Assembly (NCBI GenBank): GCA_049324835.1
Contig: JBMOMT010000022.1
Coordinates: 54,330 to 118,329 of the forward strand
Direction: 5' to 3'
Length of the DNA stretch: 64,000 bases
From: JBMOMT01 sp049324835
Lineage (GTDB): Bacteria; Chloroflexota; Anaerolineae; CAYNKW01
The position numbers and the translations under genes were made by a program. The notes beneath the pieces were generated by a model, which saw only the letters and a program-made list of their open reading frames with translations, did not search any database and was not told where the DNA came from. Every line of letters starts with the position of its first letter. Position 1 is the stretch's first letter. This document shows, piece after piece, positions 1 through 8,950 of the stretch.

Positions 1-3000
1 ATATCGAAACGACGCTGGGCAGCAGCACCTTCAACTATTCGTCCAGCGGGCCGGGTGCGCCCGAGATCTCGTCGCCCACCCACCCGGACGAAGCGATCTG
101 GTACAACGCCGCTAGCCCCACTTTTAACTGGACCACGCCCGCCAGCGGGTCGGGCATCTCGGGTTACTCGTACGTGCTGGATCACGCCCCCGATACCGAA
201 CCCGATCTCTTTGCCGACACCAACGGCAATACCCGCGGCTATACCAACCTGGCCGATGGCGCCTGGTACTTTCACGTGCGGGCGCTGGACAACGCCGGCA
301 ACTGGGGGCCGCCGGATCATTTCCAGGTCAACATCGACACGGCCAACCCGCCCGCGCCCGCCGCGGTCACCGAAGAAACACCCGACGTGGACTGGGACGC
401 CGACGGGGTCATCACCGTCTACTGGAGCGCCGTCGCCGATACCTCGCCCGTGACCTATGTGCTGGAACGCAGCACCAACGGCGGCGGGGTGTGGGCCGGC
501 GTGGCCACCGGCATCGTCGCCACCGACTATCTCGACCCCATCACCCACCCGGACGCGACGACCCTCCTCTACCGCGTGCGCGCCGTCGATGCGGTGGGGC
601 TGCTCGGCCCGTGGACGCAATCCGATGGCGCGACGGTCGACAGTGAAACACCCGCCCAGCCCGCCGGCCTGGGTGAGGGTGATGTGGTCGGCGCCGACGA
701 CGCCTGGGATCAGGACAACACCTTTTACGCCTTTTGGAACGCCGCGCCCAACACCGGCTCTGGCATCGTCTACACCATCGAGCGCAGCGTGGACGGCGGC
801 GCGTGGGAAACAGTCCAGACCGACTATGCCCAGACTTTCTGGGAAGATCCGCTGGTCTTTGCCGACGGCGAAACGATGCGCTACCGCATCACGGCCATCA
901 ACGGCGTCGGCACGGTCAGCCCGGTCTCGGCAGCCTCCAGCGGCATCACCCTGGACTTGACGCGGCCCGACTCGACGGTAACCACCGCCGGCACCTACGG
1001 CCCGGCAAGCTGGCCCGGTCACATCGACGGCGCAGCCGACGACGCCACCTCGGGCGTAGACCTGGTGCAGATCACCCTGCAGCGCTCCTCAGACGGTCAC
1101 TACTGGAACGGCGGCGCGTGGGTCGCCGGCCCGGTGTGGCTGCTGACCACCGGCGCCAACACCTGGACCTATGTCTTTGCGCCAGAAGACGGCGAGAGTT
1201 ATGCCGTCCAGTCCCGCGCCACCGACGCCGCCGGCAACCTCGAGCTGGACTATGGCCTGGGCAACTTTACCTACACCCTCAGCGAACCAGACTCGACTGT
1301 CACCACCAGCGGTCTGTACGTGGGAGCTGCCTGGCTGGGGCAGATCGAGGGCACGGCCTACGCGCCCATGGCCGCCCTGGACTTTGTAGACCTCACCATC
1401 CAGCGGGTATCCGATGGTCACTACTTTGACGGCGCTGCCTGGGCCGCCGCGCCCGTCTGGCTGCGCGCCAGCGGCACCAACCCGTGGGCGTACGTCTTTA
1501 CGCCGGCCGACGGCGAGACCTACACTGTTCGCTCACGCGCCACCGACGCCGTGGGCAACGTCGAGGCCGCCTACGGCACGGGCAGCCTGAGTTACGACGC
1601 CGCCGCGCCGGTCATCCAGACGGTGACCGTCGCCTCGAACGAAAGTTACTTTTACAACCCCGGCCTGAGCGCCGAAGGCGGCTCGGTCTACTTTGACAGC
1701 CAGCCCGGCGAGGGGGCGGGTCAAACCCTGACGGTGACGGTCACCTTCGACGAGCCGCACCCGGCCAGTCTGGCCGCCGGCACCGCCTTTGGCGACACGC
1801 CGCCGCTCGACACGGCTGCGCCGTGGACGGCCAGCTACTCGGTAGAAGCCTACGCGGGCGCCCAGTCTGACGTGCACTTTGTCGTGGCCGATACCCTGGG
1901 CCTGACCGATACGGCCAGCATCACCTTTGTGGAGGACAACCTGCCGCCCGCCTCGGTCGCCAGTATCGCCGAGGAAGCCACCAACAGCGCCCCCATCGAG
2001 ATCGACTGGCAGGCCAGCGACAATGCCAGCGGCGTGTACGAGACTCACCTGTGGGTCAAGTACCAGCCCATCGGCGCCTGGACCGACACCGGCCTGTCGA
2101 TGAGCGGCGTCAGCGGCAGTTTCCTCTACACACCCACCTTGGGCAGCGGCACCTACTACTTTGCCACGCTCGCCGTCGACCACGTGGGCAACGCAGAAGC
2201 CGAGCCCACAGCCTTTGGTGATGACCAGGTCGACTTTGACGACGTGCCGCCTTCCTCGTCGATGGATGCGCCCGTGTACGCCACAACCGCGCCGGTGAAC
2301 ATCATCTGGAGCGCCTCGGACGACGCCAAATACACCTACCTGTACTATCGTTACGGCGCAAGCGGCGACTGGCACGACGTGGACTTTTCTTCGGCGCGGA
2401 ACGGAACCTTCGAGTTCCAGCCTGCCCAGGGTGATGGTTACTACTATCTGGCTACGGTGGCCATCGATGAAGCCGGCAACGCCGAGCCCATCGGGGCCAA
2501 CGGTAAAGCCCTGACCATCTATGACACCACGCCGCCTGCCTCGCAGGCCAGCTCGCCCGCCGAGTGGGGTGATTTCGACTTTACCGTCGAGTGGAGCGGC
2601 GACGACACGGCCGTTGGCTCTGGGATTGCCGTCTTTGACGTGCAGGTCAAGATCGGCGATGGCGACTGGAGCGACTGGATCACCCAGACGGCCCAGACCT
2701 CCGCGGTTTATACCGCCGTCTATGCCGGCGAGCCCTCGGCCACCTATCACTTTCGCAGCCGCGCCACCGACAACGCCGGGCATGTCGAGGACTGGCCCGA
2801 AGCGACCGACGGCGACACGACGACCCTGGTTCACTTTCCGGGCAGTTTCCCCGGCAAATACCAGCTCTTTCTGCCTCTCGTCAGCCGCAATCACGGCGGG
2901 CCGCAACTGCCCGACCTGATGGTGGAAAGCGTGACGGTGACGCCCGCCCAACCGACGGCCGGCGTGCCCGGCTGGGAACTGAGCATCACCGTCAGGAACA

Positions 3001-3422
3001 TCGGTCGCGCCTCGCTGCCCAACGGCGTGTGGGTGGATCTGTATGTGGACCCGCTGCCCGAACGGCTGCCCATCGAGGCCAACGAATCTTTCTACGACCT
3101 GTGCACCTATGGCGGTGTGTGGTGGATCGGGCAGCTCGACCCCGGCGAGAGCATCGTGCTGACCAAAGCCGACATCCCACCGGCCTGGCTGCCCTTCTTC
3201 CCCGACCCGTGGACCACGCCGGGTGATCACACCCTCTACGTCCAGGTCGACTCGATAGACGAGCGCACCTCGACGCCGCCGGCCTGGGCGCGGGTGTACG
3301 AGTCGAACGAGAACAACAACGTCTTTGGCCCGGTGGTGGTGCATGTCCAGGGCGTGGGTGGCAACTCGACCGATGCGCCGGCCGTGCCGTCCGAGATGCC
3401 GGCCCGGCATCCGCCGCAGTAA
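1..3422 (+). CDS. Large secreted Ig/FN3-repeat surface protein, 3' part only
   Basis: The reading frame (codons starting at base 3) is open from the window edge to a TAA at 3420-3422, so the start lies upstream; the internal Met at 174 is not the start. About 1,140 residues are visible. They are a chain of beta-sandwich-like modules with phrases such as RATDAAGN and DNAGNWGP, typical of bacterial Ig-like/fibronectin-III repeats. Two units of 107 codons are tandem near-copies (see repeat at 966). The motif FLPLV is encoded near 2868-2882, followed by a CARDB-like domain (about 2910-3350) containing ITVRNIG. The chain ends in a Pro-rich tail with no membrane anchor. Likely an extracellular adhesin or structural protein; ligand unknown. 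Confidence 0.8.
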   Translation, partial: IETTLGSSTFNYSSSGPGAPEISSPTHPDEAIWYNAASPTFNWTTPASGSGISGYSYVLDHAPDTEPDLFADTNGNTRGYTNLADGAWYFHVRALDNAGNWGPPDHFQVNIDTANPPAPAAVTEETPDVDWDADGVITVYWSAVADTSPVTYVLERSTNGGGVWAGVATGIVATDYLDPITHPDATTLLYRVRAVDAVGLLGPWTQSDGATVDSETPAQPAGLGEGDVVGADDAWDQDNTFYAFWNAAPNTGSGIVYTIERSVDGGAWETVQTDYAQTFWEDPLVFADGETMRYRITAINGVGTVSPVSAASSGITLDLTRPDSTVTTAGTYGPASWPGHIDGAADDATSGVDLVQITLQRSSDGHYWNGGAWVAGPVWLLTTGANTWTYVFAPEDGESYAVQSRATDAAGNLELDYGLGNFTYTLSEPDSTVTTSGLYVGAAWLGQIEGTAYAPMAALDFVDLTIQRVSDGHYFDGAAWAAAPVWLRASGTNPWAYVFTPADGETYTVRSRATDAVGNVEAAYGTGSLSYDAAAPVIQTVTVASNESYFYNPGLSAEGGSVYFDSQPGEGAGQTLTVTVTFDEPHPASLAAGTAFGDTPPLDTAAPWTASYSVEAYAGAQSDVHFVVADTLGLTDTASITFVEDNLPPASVASIAEEATNSAPIEIDWQASDNASGVYETHLWVKYQPIGAWTDTGLSMSGVSGSFLYTPTLGSGTYYFATLAVDHVGNAEAEPTAFGDDQVDFDDVPPSSSMDAPVYATTAPVNIIWSASDDAKYTYLYYRYGASGDWHDVDFSSARNGTFEFQPAQGDGYYYLATVAIDEAGNAEPIGANGKALTIYDTTPPASQASSPAEWGDFDFTVEWSGDDTAVGSGIAVFDVQVKIGDGDWSDWITQTAQTSAVYTAVYAGEPSATYHFRSRATDNAGHVEDWPEATDGDTTTLVHFPGSFPGKYQLFLPLVSRNHGGPQLPDLMVESVTVTPAQPTAGVPGWELSITVRNIGRASLPNGVWVDLYVDPLPERLPIEANESFYDLCTYGGVWWIGQLDPGESIVLTKADIPPAWLPFFPDPWTTPGDHTLYVQVDSIDERTSTPPAWARVYESNENNNVFGPVVVHVQGVGGNSTDAPAVPSEMPARHPPQ
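966..1607 (+). repeat. Two tandem 321-bp coding repeats
   Basis: The codons for PDST begin at 966 and again at 1287, exactly 321 bp (107 codons) apart. The units share DGHY, APVWL, DGE.Y.V.SRATDA and GNxE blocks. They encode two adjacent copies of one beta-sandwich domain inside the giant surface protein, indicating domain duplication. Confidence 0.75.
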
Positions 3423-3439
3423 AAGACGGCAAAAACAGG

Positions 3440-3474
3440 CCCTGCCGCAGGCGGCCCGGTAACCTGCGGCAGGG
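3440..3474. repeat. Perfect 12-bp inverted repeat (copy 1 of a family)
   Basis: CCCTGCCGCAGG (3440-3451) and CCTGCGGCAGGG (3463-3474) form a perfect stem with an 11-nt loop, 18 bp after the stop of the large surface protein gene. No clean T-run follows on either strand. The same CCCTSCCGCAGG core bounds the elements at 26423-26486 and 36911-37051, so this is probably a shortened copy of a dispersed palindromic repeat that may also help end transcription. Confidence 0.65.
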
Positions 3475-3527
3475 AGCAAAACCGTCGCCGCCTGGACCCG
3501 GCCGCAAGGCAGATCCCGGCGGCGACG

Positions 3528-3556
3528 TTGAAGTCTTGGCAGCTCTGTGTTATAAT
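3528..3556 (+). promoter_or_regulatory. Sigma70-type promoter for the LPxTG-like genes
   Basis: TTGAAG (3528-3533), a 17-bp spacer and a perfect TATAAT (3551-3556), about 60 bp before the ATG at 3616. It would transcribe the two proline-rich surface proteins. Confidence 0.6.
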
Positions 3557-3615
3557 CCGTTTCAGAACGTCGAGTTTGGGGCAGGGCCTGGGTTGGGGGG
3601 TAGGGGAGAGGGAAA

Positions 3616-4008
3616 ATGAACCATCGTTTATCACGCCATTGGCTTTTGGTCTCGAGCTTGTTGATCCTGATGTTGATCGGTGTTACCTTGAGCATGCCGT
3701 CTCGTGCGGTGGCTCAGGAAAGCAGCACGCCGACCCATCCACCGGCGCCGCCCACGCGAACCCTGCCGCCAGGGCCAAGAGTGACGCCCACAGCCACGCC
3801 TGTACCGCCCACATCAGCGCCAGCGCCGCCGGCCGCTCCAGAGGAACAACCCACCCCGACGCCTGAGCCGCCGGAGGTCATGCCGGTGACGGGCGCCCCT
3901 GTGGCACATGGCGTGTGGGCCGGGTTGCCCGTGGCGCTGATTCTCACCGGTCTGGCGGCTCTGTTTTGGGCTTCCAGGATCAGCCGACGCTCAAATCACA
4001 TCGGTTAG
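3616..4008 (+). CDS. Small proline-rich LPxTG-like membrane-anchored protein
   Basis: A 130-aa protein. Residues 1-35 form a signal peptide (basic start, LLVSSLLILMLIG core, AVA-QE cleavage region). Residues 36-90 are a Pro/Thr-rich stalk. The C-terminus has MPVTGA, a hydrophobic helix (VALILTGLAALFWA) and a basic tail (SRRSN), the layout of a cell-wall sorting signal. A GGGAGAG ribosome site precedes the ATG. There is no globular domain, so it may be a spacer or structural surface peptide. No sortase gene is in the window, so whether the motif is cleaved is unknown. It is followed 14 bp later by a second protein of similar design. Confidence 0.65.
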   Translation: MNHRLSRHWLLVSSLLILMLIGVTLSMPSRAVAQESSTPTHPPAPPTRTLPPGPRVTPTATPVPPTSAPAPPAAPEEQPTPTPEPPEVMPVTGAPVAHGVWAGLPVALILTGLAALFWASRISRRSNHIG

Positions 4009-4022
4009 TCGCGGAGGTTCAA

Positions 4023-5036
4023 ATGGCGAGGCGAGCATTCTGGCGAACCGGGATCGCTGCCGGACTGGTGATCGCCGTCCTGGCTGGGGTGTGCGCCCTG
4101 ACGGGGGGGGTGATGGCCCAGGATACGCCGCCGCCGCGCCACACCCCGACGCCCACCATCCCGGTGCGGTTTACCCCGACGCCCAACACCAGCCCTACTT
4201 CTGAACCGCCTCCGCCAGCGCGTCACACGCCCACCCCCACCTCGCCGGTGTCACCACCCAGGCCGACATCGACGCCGGTTCTTGTTGCCACACCGCCGCC
4301 GCCGGTTGTTGCACCCTGCCACGCCCTGCGCGGACGGCTGGTCAACCTGAACGGCGATCCGGTTTCGGCCCAGGTACAGCTCGACACAGTGGCCGGGACG
4401 ATAGAACAAACCGTCGATGCCGGGGGCAACTATGCCTTCGACTGTCTGGGGGAAGGGGTGGCGCTCTTGAAGCCGGTGCTGCCCCCAGGCCTGACCTCTC
4501 TGACCACCGATGTCGCCGTGCGCATTGGGCGCCGGGCCGAGTGGCGCATCGACCTGGGTTATTACGGCGGCGCGCCCGCGCCTGCCACGCCTCTGACCCT
4601 GACGCTGACCTCAGAGACTCGAGAAATCTGGCCAGGGGCGCACGTGATGTTGACCCTTGAGGTGCAACACCGGCTGCCTCAATCGTTGGCTGCGGCATGG
4701 CTGAGTCTGCTCGTGCCGGAAGGGTTATCGATCGGCCAGGTGAGGCTGGAAAGTGGGACTTTTGAGGTCTGGCAAAACCTGTTGACCATCGAGCTGGGCG
4801 ATCTGCCGCCCGACGGCGCAGCAACAGTTCAACTCGTTGTTCTCGTCACTCCGGAGGCAGCGCCAGACGCGCGCTGGCAGTTGGTATCTTTTTTTGGTTA
4901 CCAGGACGGCGTGACCCGCCAGACCGCGCCGCTCGATCTCCAGATAACAACCCTTGCTCCGCCCAGCCTCTTGCCCGTCACCGGCGCTGAGCCGTGTTCC
5001 CTCTCTCAGCCTACTCGTAACGCAGCGCGTCGATAG
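4023..5036 (+). CDS. Secreted protein with Pro/Thr stalk, carboxypeptidase-like fold and truncated LPVTGA end
   Basis: The start is the ATG at 4023, with GGAGG upstream; the frame runs further back without a ribosome site. The 337-aa product has a signal peptide (GLVIAVLAGVCALTGGVMAQ), a Pro/Thr-rich stalk (residues 32-95) and a segment resembling a carboxypeptidase regulatory beta-sandwich (CHALRGRLVNLNGDPV..., about 100-175). A DUF11/CARDB-like domain follows (about 185-315). It ends LLPVTGAEPCS plus about 13 residues: the sorting-like motif is present but the usual hydrophobic helix is missing. The 3' end overlaps the convergent ABC permease gene by 26 bp, suggesting the anchor was lost when the two genes were brought together. 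Confidence 0.6.
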   Translation: MARRAFWRTGIAAGLVIAVLAGVCALTGGVMAQDTPPPRHTPTPTIPVRFTPTPNTSPTSEPPPPARHTPTPTSPVSPPRPTSTPVLVATPPPPVVAPCHALRGRLVNLNGDPVSAQVQLDTVAGTIEQTVDAGGNYAFDCLGEGVALLKPVLPPGLTSLTTDVAVRIGRRAEWRIDLGYYGGAPAPATPLTLTLTSETREIWPGAHVMLTLEVQHRLPQSLAAAWLSLLVPEGLSIGQVRLESGTFEVWQNLLTIELGDLPPDGAATVQLVVLVTPEAAPDARWQLVSFFGYQDGVTRQTAPLDLQITTLAPPSLLPVTGAEPCSLSQPTRNAARR

Positions 5037-6255
5037 GGTTCAGCCCTGCGGCGCGGGTGGCGGGGTAGATGCCAAAGAACAACCCCACCGCCGCTGCAAA
5101 GCCAGTGGCCAATAGCACCATCTGGGCCGAGATGACCGGCTCGATGTTTTCTGTCAGGCTGGCGATGGCCCGTGAACCGGCGGTCCCCAGCCCGATGCCG
5201 ATCAGGCCGCCCACCAGCGAGAGCACCATCGCCTCGATCAGAAATTGCAGCAGGATATCACGTCGTTTGGCGCCCACCGCCTTACGAATGCCGATCTCGC
5301 GCGTGCGCTCGGTGACGCTGACCAGCATGATATTCATGATGCCGATACCGCCCACCAACAGCGAGATAGCGGCGATAGCCCCCAGGAAAATGGTCAGCAC
5401 CTGGGTCACTTCTTCGGCGATGCTCACCACATCGGCCTGGCTGAACACCGAAAAATCGTCGTCGTCGGCAAAGGCGATGCGGTGCCGTTGCCGCATCAAC
5501 TCTTCTATCTGGGCCATGACGGCGTTCAACGTCTCTTGTTTATCGTTGCTCACCTGGACGTAGGCGATAGAGATGAGGTAATCGCCGCGCTTGTCGCGGT
5601 TGGGAAAGAGACGGCTGAGCGCGGTGGTGATGGGCACAAAGATGACGTCGTCTTCGTTGTTAAAGGCGCTGCGCCCCTTTTCTTCCATCACGCCCACCAC
5701 ACGAAAAGGAATGTTGCCGATACGAATCTGCTGCCCGATGGGATAACCGCCATTGGGAAAGAGCCGCTCGGCCACAGCCTGACCCAGCACCGCCACCCGA
5801 GAGCGGCTGTTGATCATCTCCTCGGTGATAAACTCCCCTTCCTGGACGTAAAAATTGCGCACAGCCTGATACACCGGCGTGACGCCGCTGATGGTGGTAT
5901 AGGTTTCCTTTTTGCCATAGATGACCAGCCGCGTTCGGCTGACCTCCGGCGCTATGGCCATCACGTCCTGCACCGCCAGCGGATCGGCGATGGCCTGCGC
6001 ATCGTCGTAGGTCAGAACGGCCGGCCGCGGCGCACGACCGGGATCGTCTTCCAACGTACCCGGCACCACAAAGATCAGGTTCGAGCCCAGCCCTTGAAAC
6101 TGGCCGGTGACAAAACTCTCTACCCCCTCTCCTACCGACATGAGTGCGATGACCGCACCCACGCCGATGATGATGCCCAGCATGGTGAGCACCGAGCGCA
6201 TCTTGTTAGCGCCCAGCGCCCGAAAAGAGATGCGCAAACTCTCGTTCAGATTCAT
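5011..6255 (-). CDS. MacB/FtsX-family ABC transporter permease
   Basis: A 414-aa protein with MacB architecture lacking the ATPase part. There is one N-terminal membrane helix (MLGIIIGVGAVIALMSVGEG), a large extracytoplasmic MacB_PCD-type domain (about 45-270), then an FtsX domain with three helices and the typical TERTREIGIRKAVGA segment. The last residues, NPIDALRYE, match the family C-terminus. Its start overlaps the ATPase gene by 4 bp, so the pair is translationally coupled. With the adaptor upstream it forms a tripartite-type exporter or lipoprotein/peptide mechanotransmission pump. Substrate unknown. Confidence 0.9.
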   Translation of the reverse strand: MNLNESLRISFRALGANKMRSVLTMLGIIIGVGAVIALMSVGEGVESFVTGQFQGLGSNLIFVVPGTLEDDPGRAPRPAVLTYDDAQAIADPLAVQDVMAIAPEVSRTRLVIYGKKETYTTISGVTPVYQAVRNFYVQEGEFITEEMINSRSRVAVLGQAVAERLFPNGGYPIGQQIRIGNIPFRVVGVMEEKGRSAFNNEDDVIFVPITTALSRLFPNRDKRGDYLISIAYVQVSNDKQETLNAVMAQIEELMRQRHRIAFADDDDFSVFSQADVVSIAEEVTQVLTIFLGAIAAISLLVGGIGIMNIMLVSVTERTREIGIRKAVGAKRRDILLQFLIEAMVLSLVGGLIGIGLGTAGSRAIASLTENIEPVISAQMVLLATGFAAAVGLFFGIYPATRAAGLNPIDALRYE

Positions 6256-7010
6256 GATTGTCGACCGTCTTTTCTGTTCAGGATAGCTGCCAGCGTGGCG
6301 TGTGCATCCAGTGGGTTGGCCACGGCTTCGTCGCTCTCGATTCTGCCATCCAGCAGACGCACGATGCGCCGGGTGTGGGCAGCGATGTTGGGATCGTGAG
6401 TGACAAAGATGATGGTGATGCCAGTTTCCAGGTTGAGCCGTTGAAAAATGAGCAGGACCTCTGCACCGGAGCGAGAGTCCAGGTTACCTGTGGGCTCGTC
6501 GGCCAGGATGATATCGGGCTGTGTGACCAACGCGCGGGCGATGGCCACCCGCTGCTGCTGGCCGCCAGAAAGCTCGTTGGGTCGGTGGTGGACACGGTCG
6601 GCCAGGCCCACCATTTCCAGCGCCTCCAGCACCTTACGCCTGCGCTCTCGCCCACCGATGCCGCGATAGATCAGCGGCAGTTCTACGTTTTGCAGCGCCG
6701 TGGTGCGTGGCAGCAGGTTAAAAGTCTGAAAGACAAAGCCGATCTTGTGGTTACGAATCTCTGCCAGGGCGTTGTCGTTTAGCGCGCCCACGTCCACGCC
6801 ATCCAACAAATGGCTGCCGGAGGTGGGCTGATCCAGGCAACCCAGCACGTTCATCATGGTCGATTTGCCCGAGCCGGACGGCCCCATGATGGACATGAAC
6901 GCCCCGTGGCCCACCTGAATAGAGACGCCCCGCAAGGCGTGTACCTGAACGTCGCCCAGGGTGTAGACCTTGGTGATGTCCTTGATTTCGATCAGAGGTT
7001 GCTCAGACAC
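6252..7010 (-). CDS. MacB/LolD-type ABC transporter ATP-binding protein
   Basis: 252 aa. The Walker A GPSGSGKSTMMN, Q-loop FQTFNLLPRTTALQNVELP, signature LSGGQQQRVAIARAL, Walker B IILADEPTGNLDS and switch FVTHDPN are all intact. NVELPLIYRG and GNLDS are typical of the MacB/LolD/FtsE branch. It energises the FtsX-type permease encoded next to it. Its ATG lies 9 bp after the adaptor stop, with GGAGAGG as ribosome site, so the order on the minus strand is adaptor, ATPase, permease. Confidence 0.93.
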   Translation of the reverse strand: MSEQPLIEIKDITKVYTLGDVQVHALRGVSIQVGHGAFMSIMGPSGSGKSTMMNVLGCLDQPTSGSHLLDGVDVGALNDNALAEIRNHKIGFVFQTFNLLPRTTALQNVELPLIYRGIGGRERRRKVLEALEMVGLADRVHHRPNELSGGQQQRVAIARALVTQPDIILADEPTGNLDSRSGAEVLLIFQRLNLETGITIIFVTHDPNIAAHTRRIVRLLDGRIESDEAVANPLDAHATLAAILNRKDGRQS

Positions 7011-7019
7011 GAGCCTCTC

Positions 7020-8651
7020 CTAATTGGTGGGCGGCCCAAAGGCTTCACGCAGCTTGTCGCGGCTGGAGGTGGTGCGCACGATCAACGTATCGTTCTCTTC
7101 CAGCCCGTCGATCACCTCACTCACCTGTTCGTTGCGAAAGCCGATCTGGATCTCGATCTCTTGTGGTTGGCCCAGCACCAACCGCTCGGCGTACACCTTG
7201 CCCGTTTCCCGATCCAGCCGCAACGCGCGGTTGGGCACCAGCAGCACCTCTTTCAACCGCTGGGTGATGATGTTGGCCGTGGCGCTCATCCCCTCGCGCA
7301 CCGCAGCATCCCCCGTGTCCAGGTCGATGGTTACCAGATAGGCCACCACGCCGCTGGCCTGAAAGGCCGTAGGGGCGATGGCACGCACCCTGCCGCTCAA
7401 TTCCCGATCCGGCAGGGCGTCGAGCGAAACGAGCACCTCCTGGGCCACGCTCACCTGCCCCACGTCCAGCTCGTCGATCTCGACCTCCATGTGAAAGCGC
7501 GACAGATCGACCAGCACCACCGCCGGCAGACCGCTGGCGGCCACTTCGTTTTCCTGGATGTTGACCTGGGCCACGATACCATCCAGGGGCGCGGTCAGGC
7601 GGACCTTTTCGAGCCGTAGTTGAGCCTGCTCCAGGGTCACCCTGGCCTGGGCCACCTGAGCCTGGAGGGCGTCGATCTGTTCCTGACGCGGCCCGGCCAG
7701 CAGCAGCGCCAGCGAGAGCTCGGCCTGATCGACCTGTACCTGGGCTGTCTGGACACGAGCCCGGGCAGCGTCCACTGCCGCCTGGGCCACTGCCAGATCC
7801 TCCGCCAAAGTCGGTGACTCTAGCATGTCCAGCCGCGCCTGAGCCTGGGCGATGGTTATCTGGGCCAGGCGGATATCCTGTTCACCGACACCTTGTTGTG
7901 CCTTTTGATATTGCAGTTCGGCGATGCGTGCCGAGAACTCGGCTGCGCCAACTGCTGCCTGACTCAATTCTTTTTGGTAGCCGGGCACCGGCTGTGGCTG
8001 GATGGCATCACGCTGGAGTTGGGCCTGCCACAGGCTGTTCCTGGCAATCTCCCAGTTTAGCCGTGCAATCTCGACGGACGTTTCGTCGGGGTTGGCCTGC
8101 AACTGGGCGAGCCGCACCCCGGCAGCCTCCACGTCTAGCTGAGCAATGGTCAGCTCTTCATCACTGACGACGGCCTGGGCCTGGGCCTGGCGCGCCTCGG
8201 CGCTGGCGAGTTCGGCCTGGGCTGCCAAAAGGCTTGCCCTGGCCGCCTCGATGGTCAGATTGGCCTGGGCAATCTCTTGCTCACGCGGCGCTGCCGTAGC
8301 CTGAGCCAGACTGGCCTCGGCAGCGTCCAACGCGGCCTGAGCCTGCCTGATGGCCAGTTCCAGGTCGTCGGTTTCGAGTTGGGCCAAGAGATCACCCGCC
8401 CGGACGGCATCGCCGCGGTCGACGAACACCTTTTGTACCACACCGGGCGAGCTAAAGATCAGGTTGATCGATTTTTCTGCGGCAATGTTACCCGTGGCGC
8501 TGATAGTCACCAGCACATCGTCCCGGTAGACGCTCACTTCCTGCCAGGTCTGGTCTTCTTGTTGCTGTTTTTGCTGCCAGGCTTGCAGGCCCAGGAATCC
8601 GGCGGCAGCCACGACGACGATCGATACAACGAGGATGAGGGTTCTTGTCAT
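7020..8651 (-). CDS. HlyD/MacA-type periplasmic-adaptor-like efflux subunit
   Basis: The start is the ATG at 8651 because AGGGAGA lies 8 bp before it and the product then opens with a membrane anchor (TLILVVSIVVVAAAGFLGLQAW); the frame runs 21 codons further without a ribosome site. 543 aa. There is a biotinyl-lipoyl half (INLIFSSPGVVQKVFV, DRGDAVRAGDLLAQLET), a very long Ala/Gln-rich alpha-helical coiled coil (about 90-330), the second lipoyl half (LTAPLDGIVAQVNIQENEV) and a beta-barrel/membrane-proximal domain. The coiled coil is longer than in E. coli MacA. It partners the downstream ATPase and permease, linking them or sensing extracellular substrate. Confidence 0.88.
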   Translation of the reverse strand: MTRTLILVVSIVVVAAAGFLGLQAWQQKQQQEDQTWQEVSVYRDDVLVTISATGNIAAEKSINLIFSSPGVVQKVFVDRGDAVRAGDLLAQLETDDLELAIRQAQAALDAAEASLAQATAAPREQEIAQANLTIEAARASLLAAQAELASAEARQAQAQAVVSDEELTIAQLDVEAAGVRLAQLQANPDETSVEIARLNWEIARNSLWQAQLQRDAIQPQPVPGYQKELSQAAVGAAEFSARIAELQYQKAQQGVGEQDIRLAQITIAQAQARLDMLESPTLAEDLAVAQAAVDAARARVQTAQVQVDQAELSLALLLAGPRQEQIDALQAQVAQARVTLEQAQLRLEKVRLTAPLDGIVAQVNIQENEVAASGLPAVVLVDLSRFHMEVEIDELDVGQVSVAQEVLVSLDALPDRELSGRVRAIAPTAFQASGVVAYLVTIDLDTGDAAVREGMSATANIITQRLKEVLLVPNRALRLDRETGKVYAERLVLGQPQEIEIQIGFRNEQVSEVIDGLEENDTLIVRTTSSRDKLREAFGPPTN

Positions 8652-8739
8652 GGTGTTTATCTCCCTGAAAATCAATTCCATCCTGGCACTGGTCTCGGCG
8701 CAGATACATGGCATGTTGCCAACGATGGAAGTGACGGTT

Positions 8740-8745
8740 ATTATA
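8740..8745 (-). promoter_or_regulatory. Possible -10 box for the ABC exporter operon
   Basis: On the minus strand this reads TATAAT, about 90 bp upstream of the adaptor ATG. The matching -35 position is poor, so this is only a candidate. The remaining bases up to the rex promoter show no gene. Confidence 0.3.
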
Positions 8746-8832
8746 TCACATGCCGGGCGCTTGGAGCAAAAAACAGGACGGGTTTGCCCGGAGCATTGCC
8801 CGATCTGCTGTACGCAGTGGTGGTTGCTGCGG

Positions 8833-8861
8833 TTGCCAAGTTGAGAAAACTATGGTATCAT
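8833..8861 (+). promoter_or_regulatory. rex promoter
   Basis: TTGCCA (8833-8838), a 17-bp spacer and TATCAT (8856-8861), followed by an ~80-nt leader to the rex ATG. Just downstream (8864-8879) is TTCACGCTTTCACAA, which contains the TTCACAA half of the known Rex operator TTGTGA-N6-TCACAA. The other half is degenerate, so autoregulation is only suggested. Confidence 0.5.
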
Positions 8862-8950
8862 ATGTTCACGCTTTCACAAATGCTTGTCCGGGGCGGTGCG
8901 GAGGCGGCACACCAGCACAGAATATCCAGCACGCCGCAGGAGGGGCGAAC

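Noticed and set aside
1533..3695. A 720-codon open frame on the minus strand
   Set aside because: It is antisense to the surface protein frame, has no signal or family motif, and owes its length to high GC and the repeat composition of the real gene.
8864..8879. Rex operator in front of rex
   Set aside because: Only one half (TTCACAA) is good; the other half does not match, so no operator is claimed.
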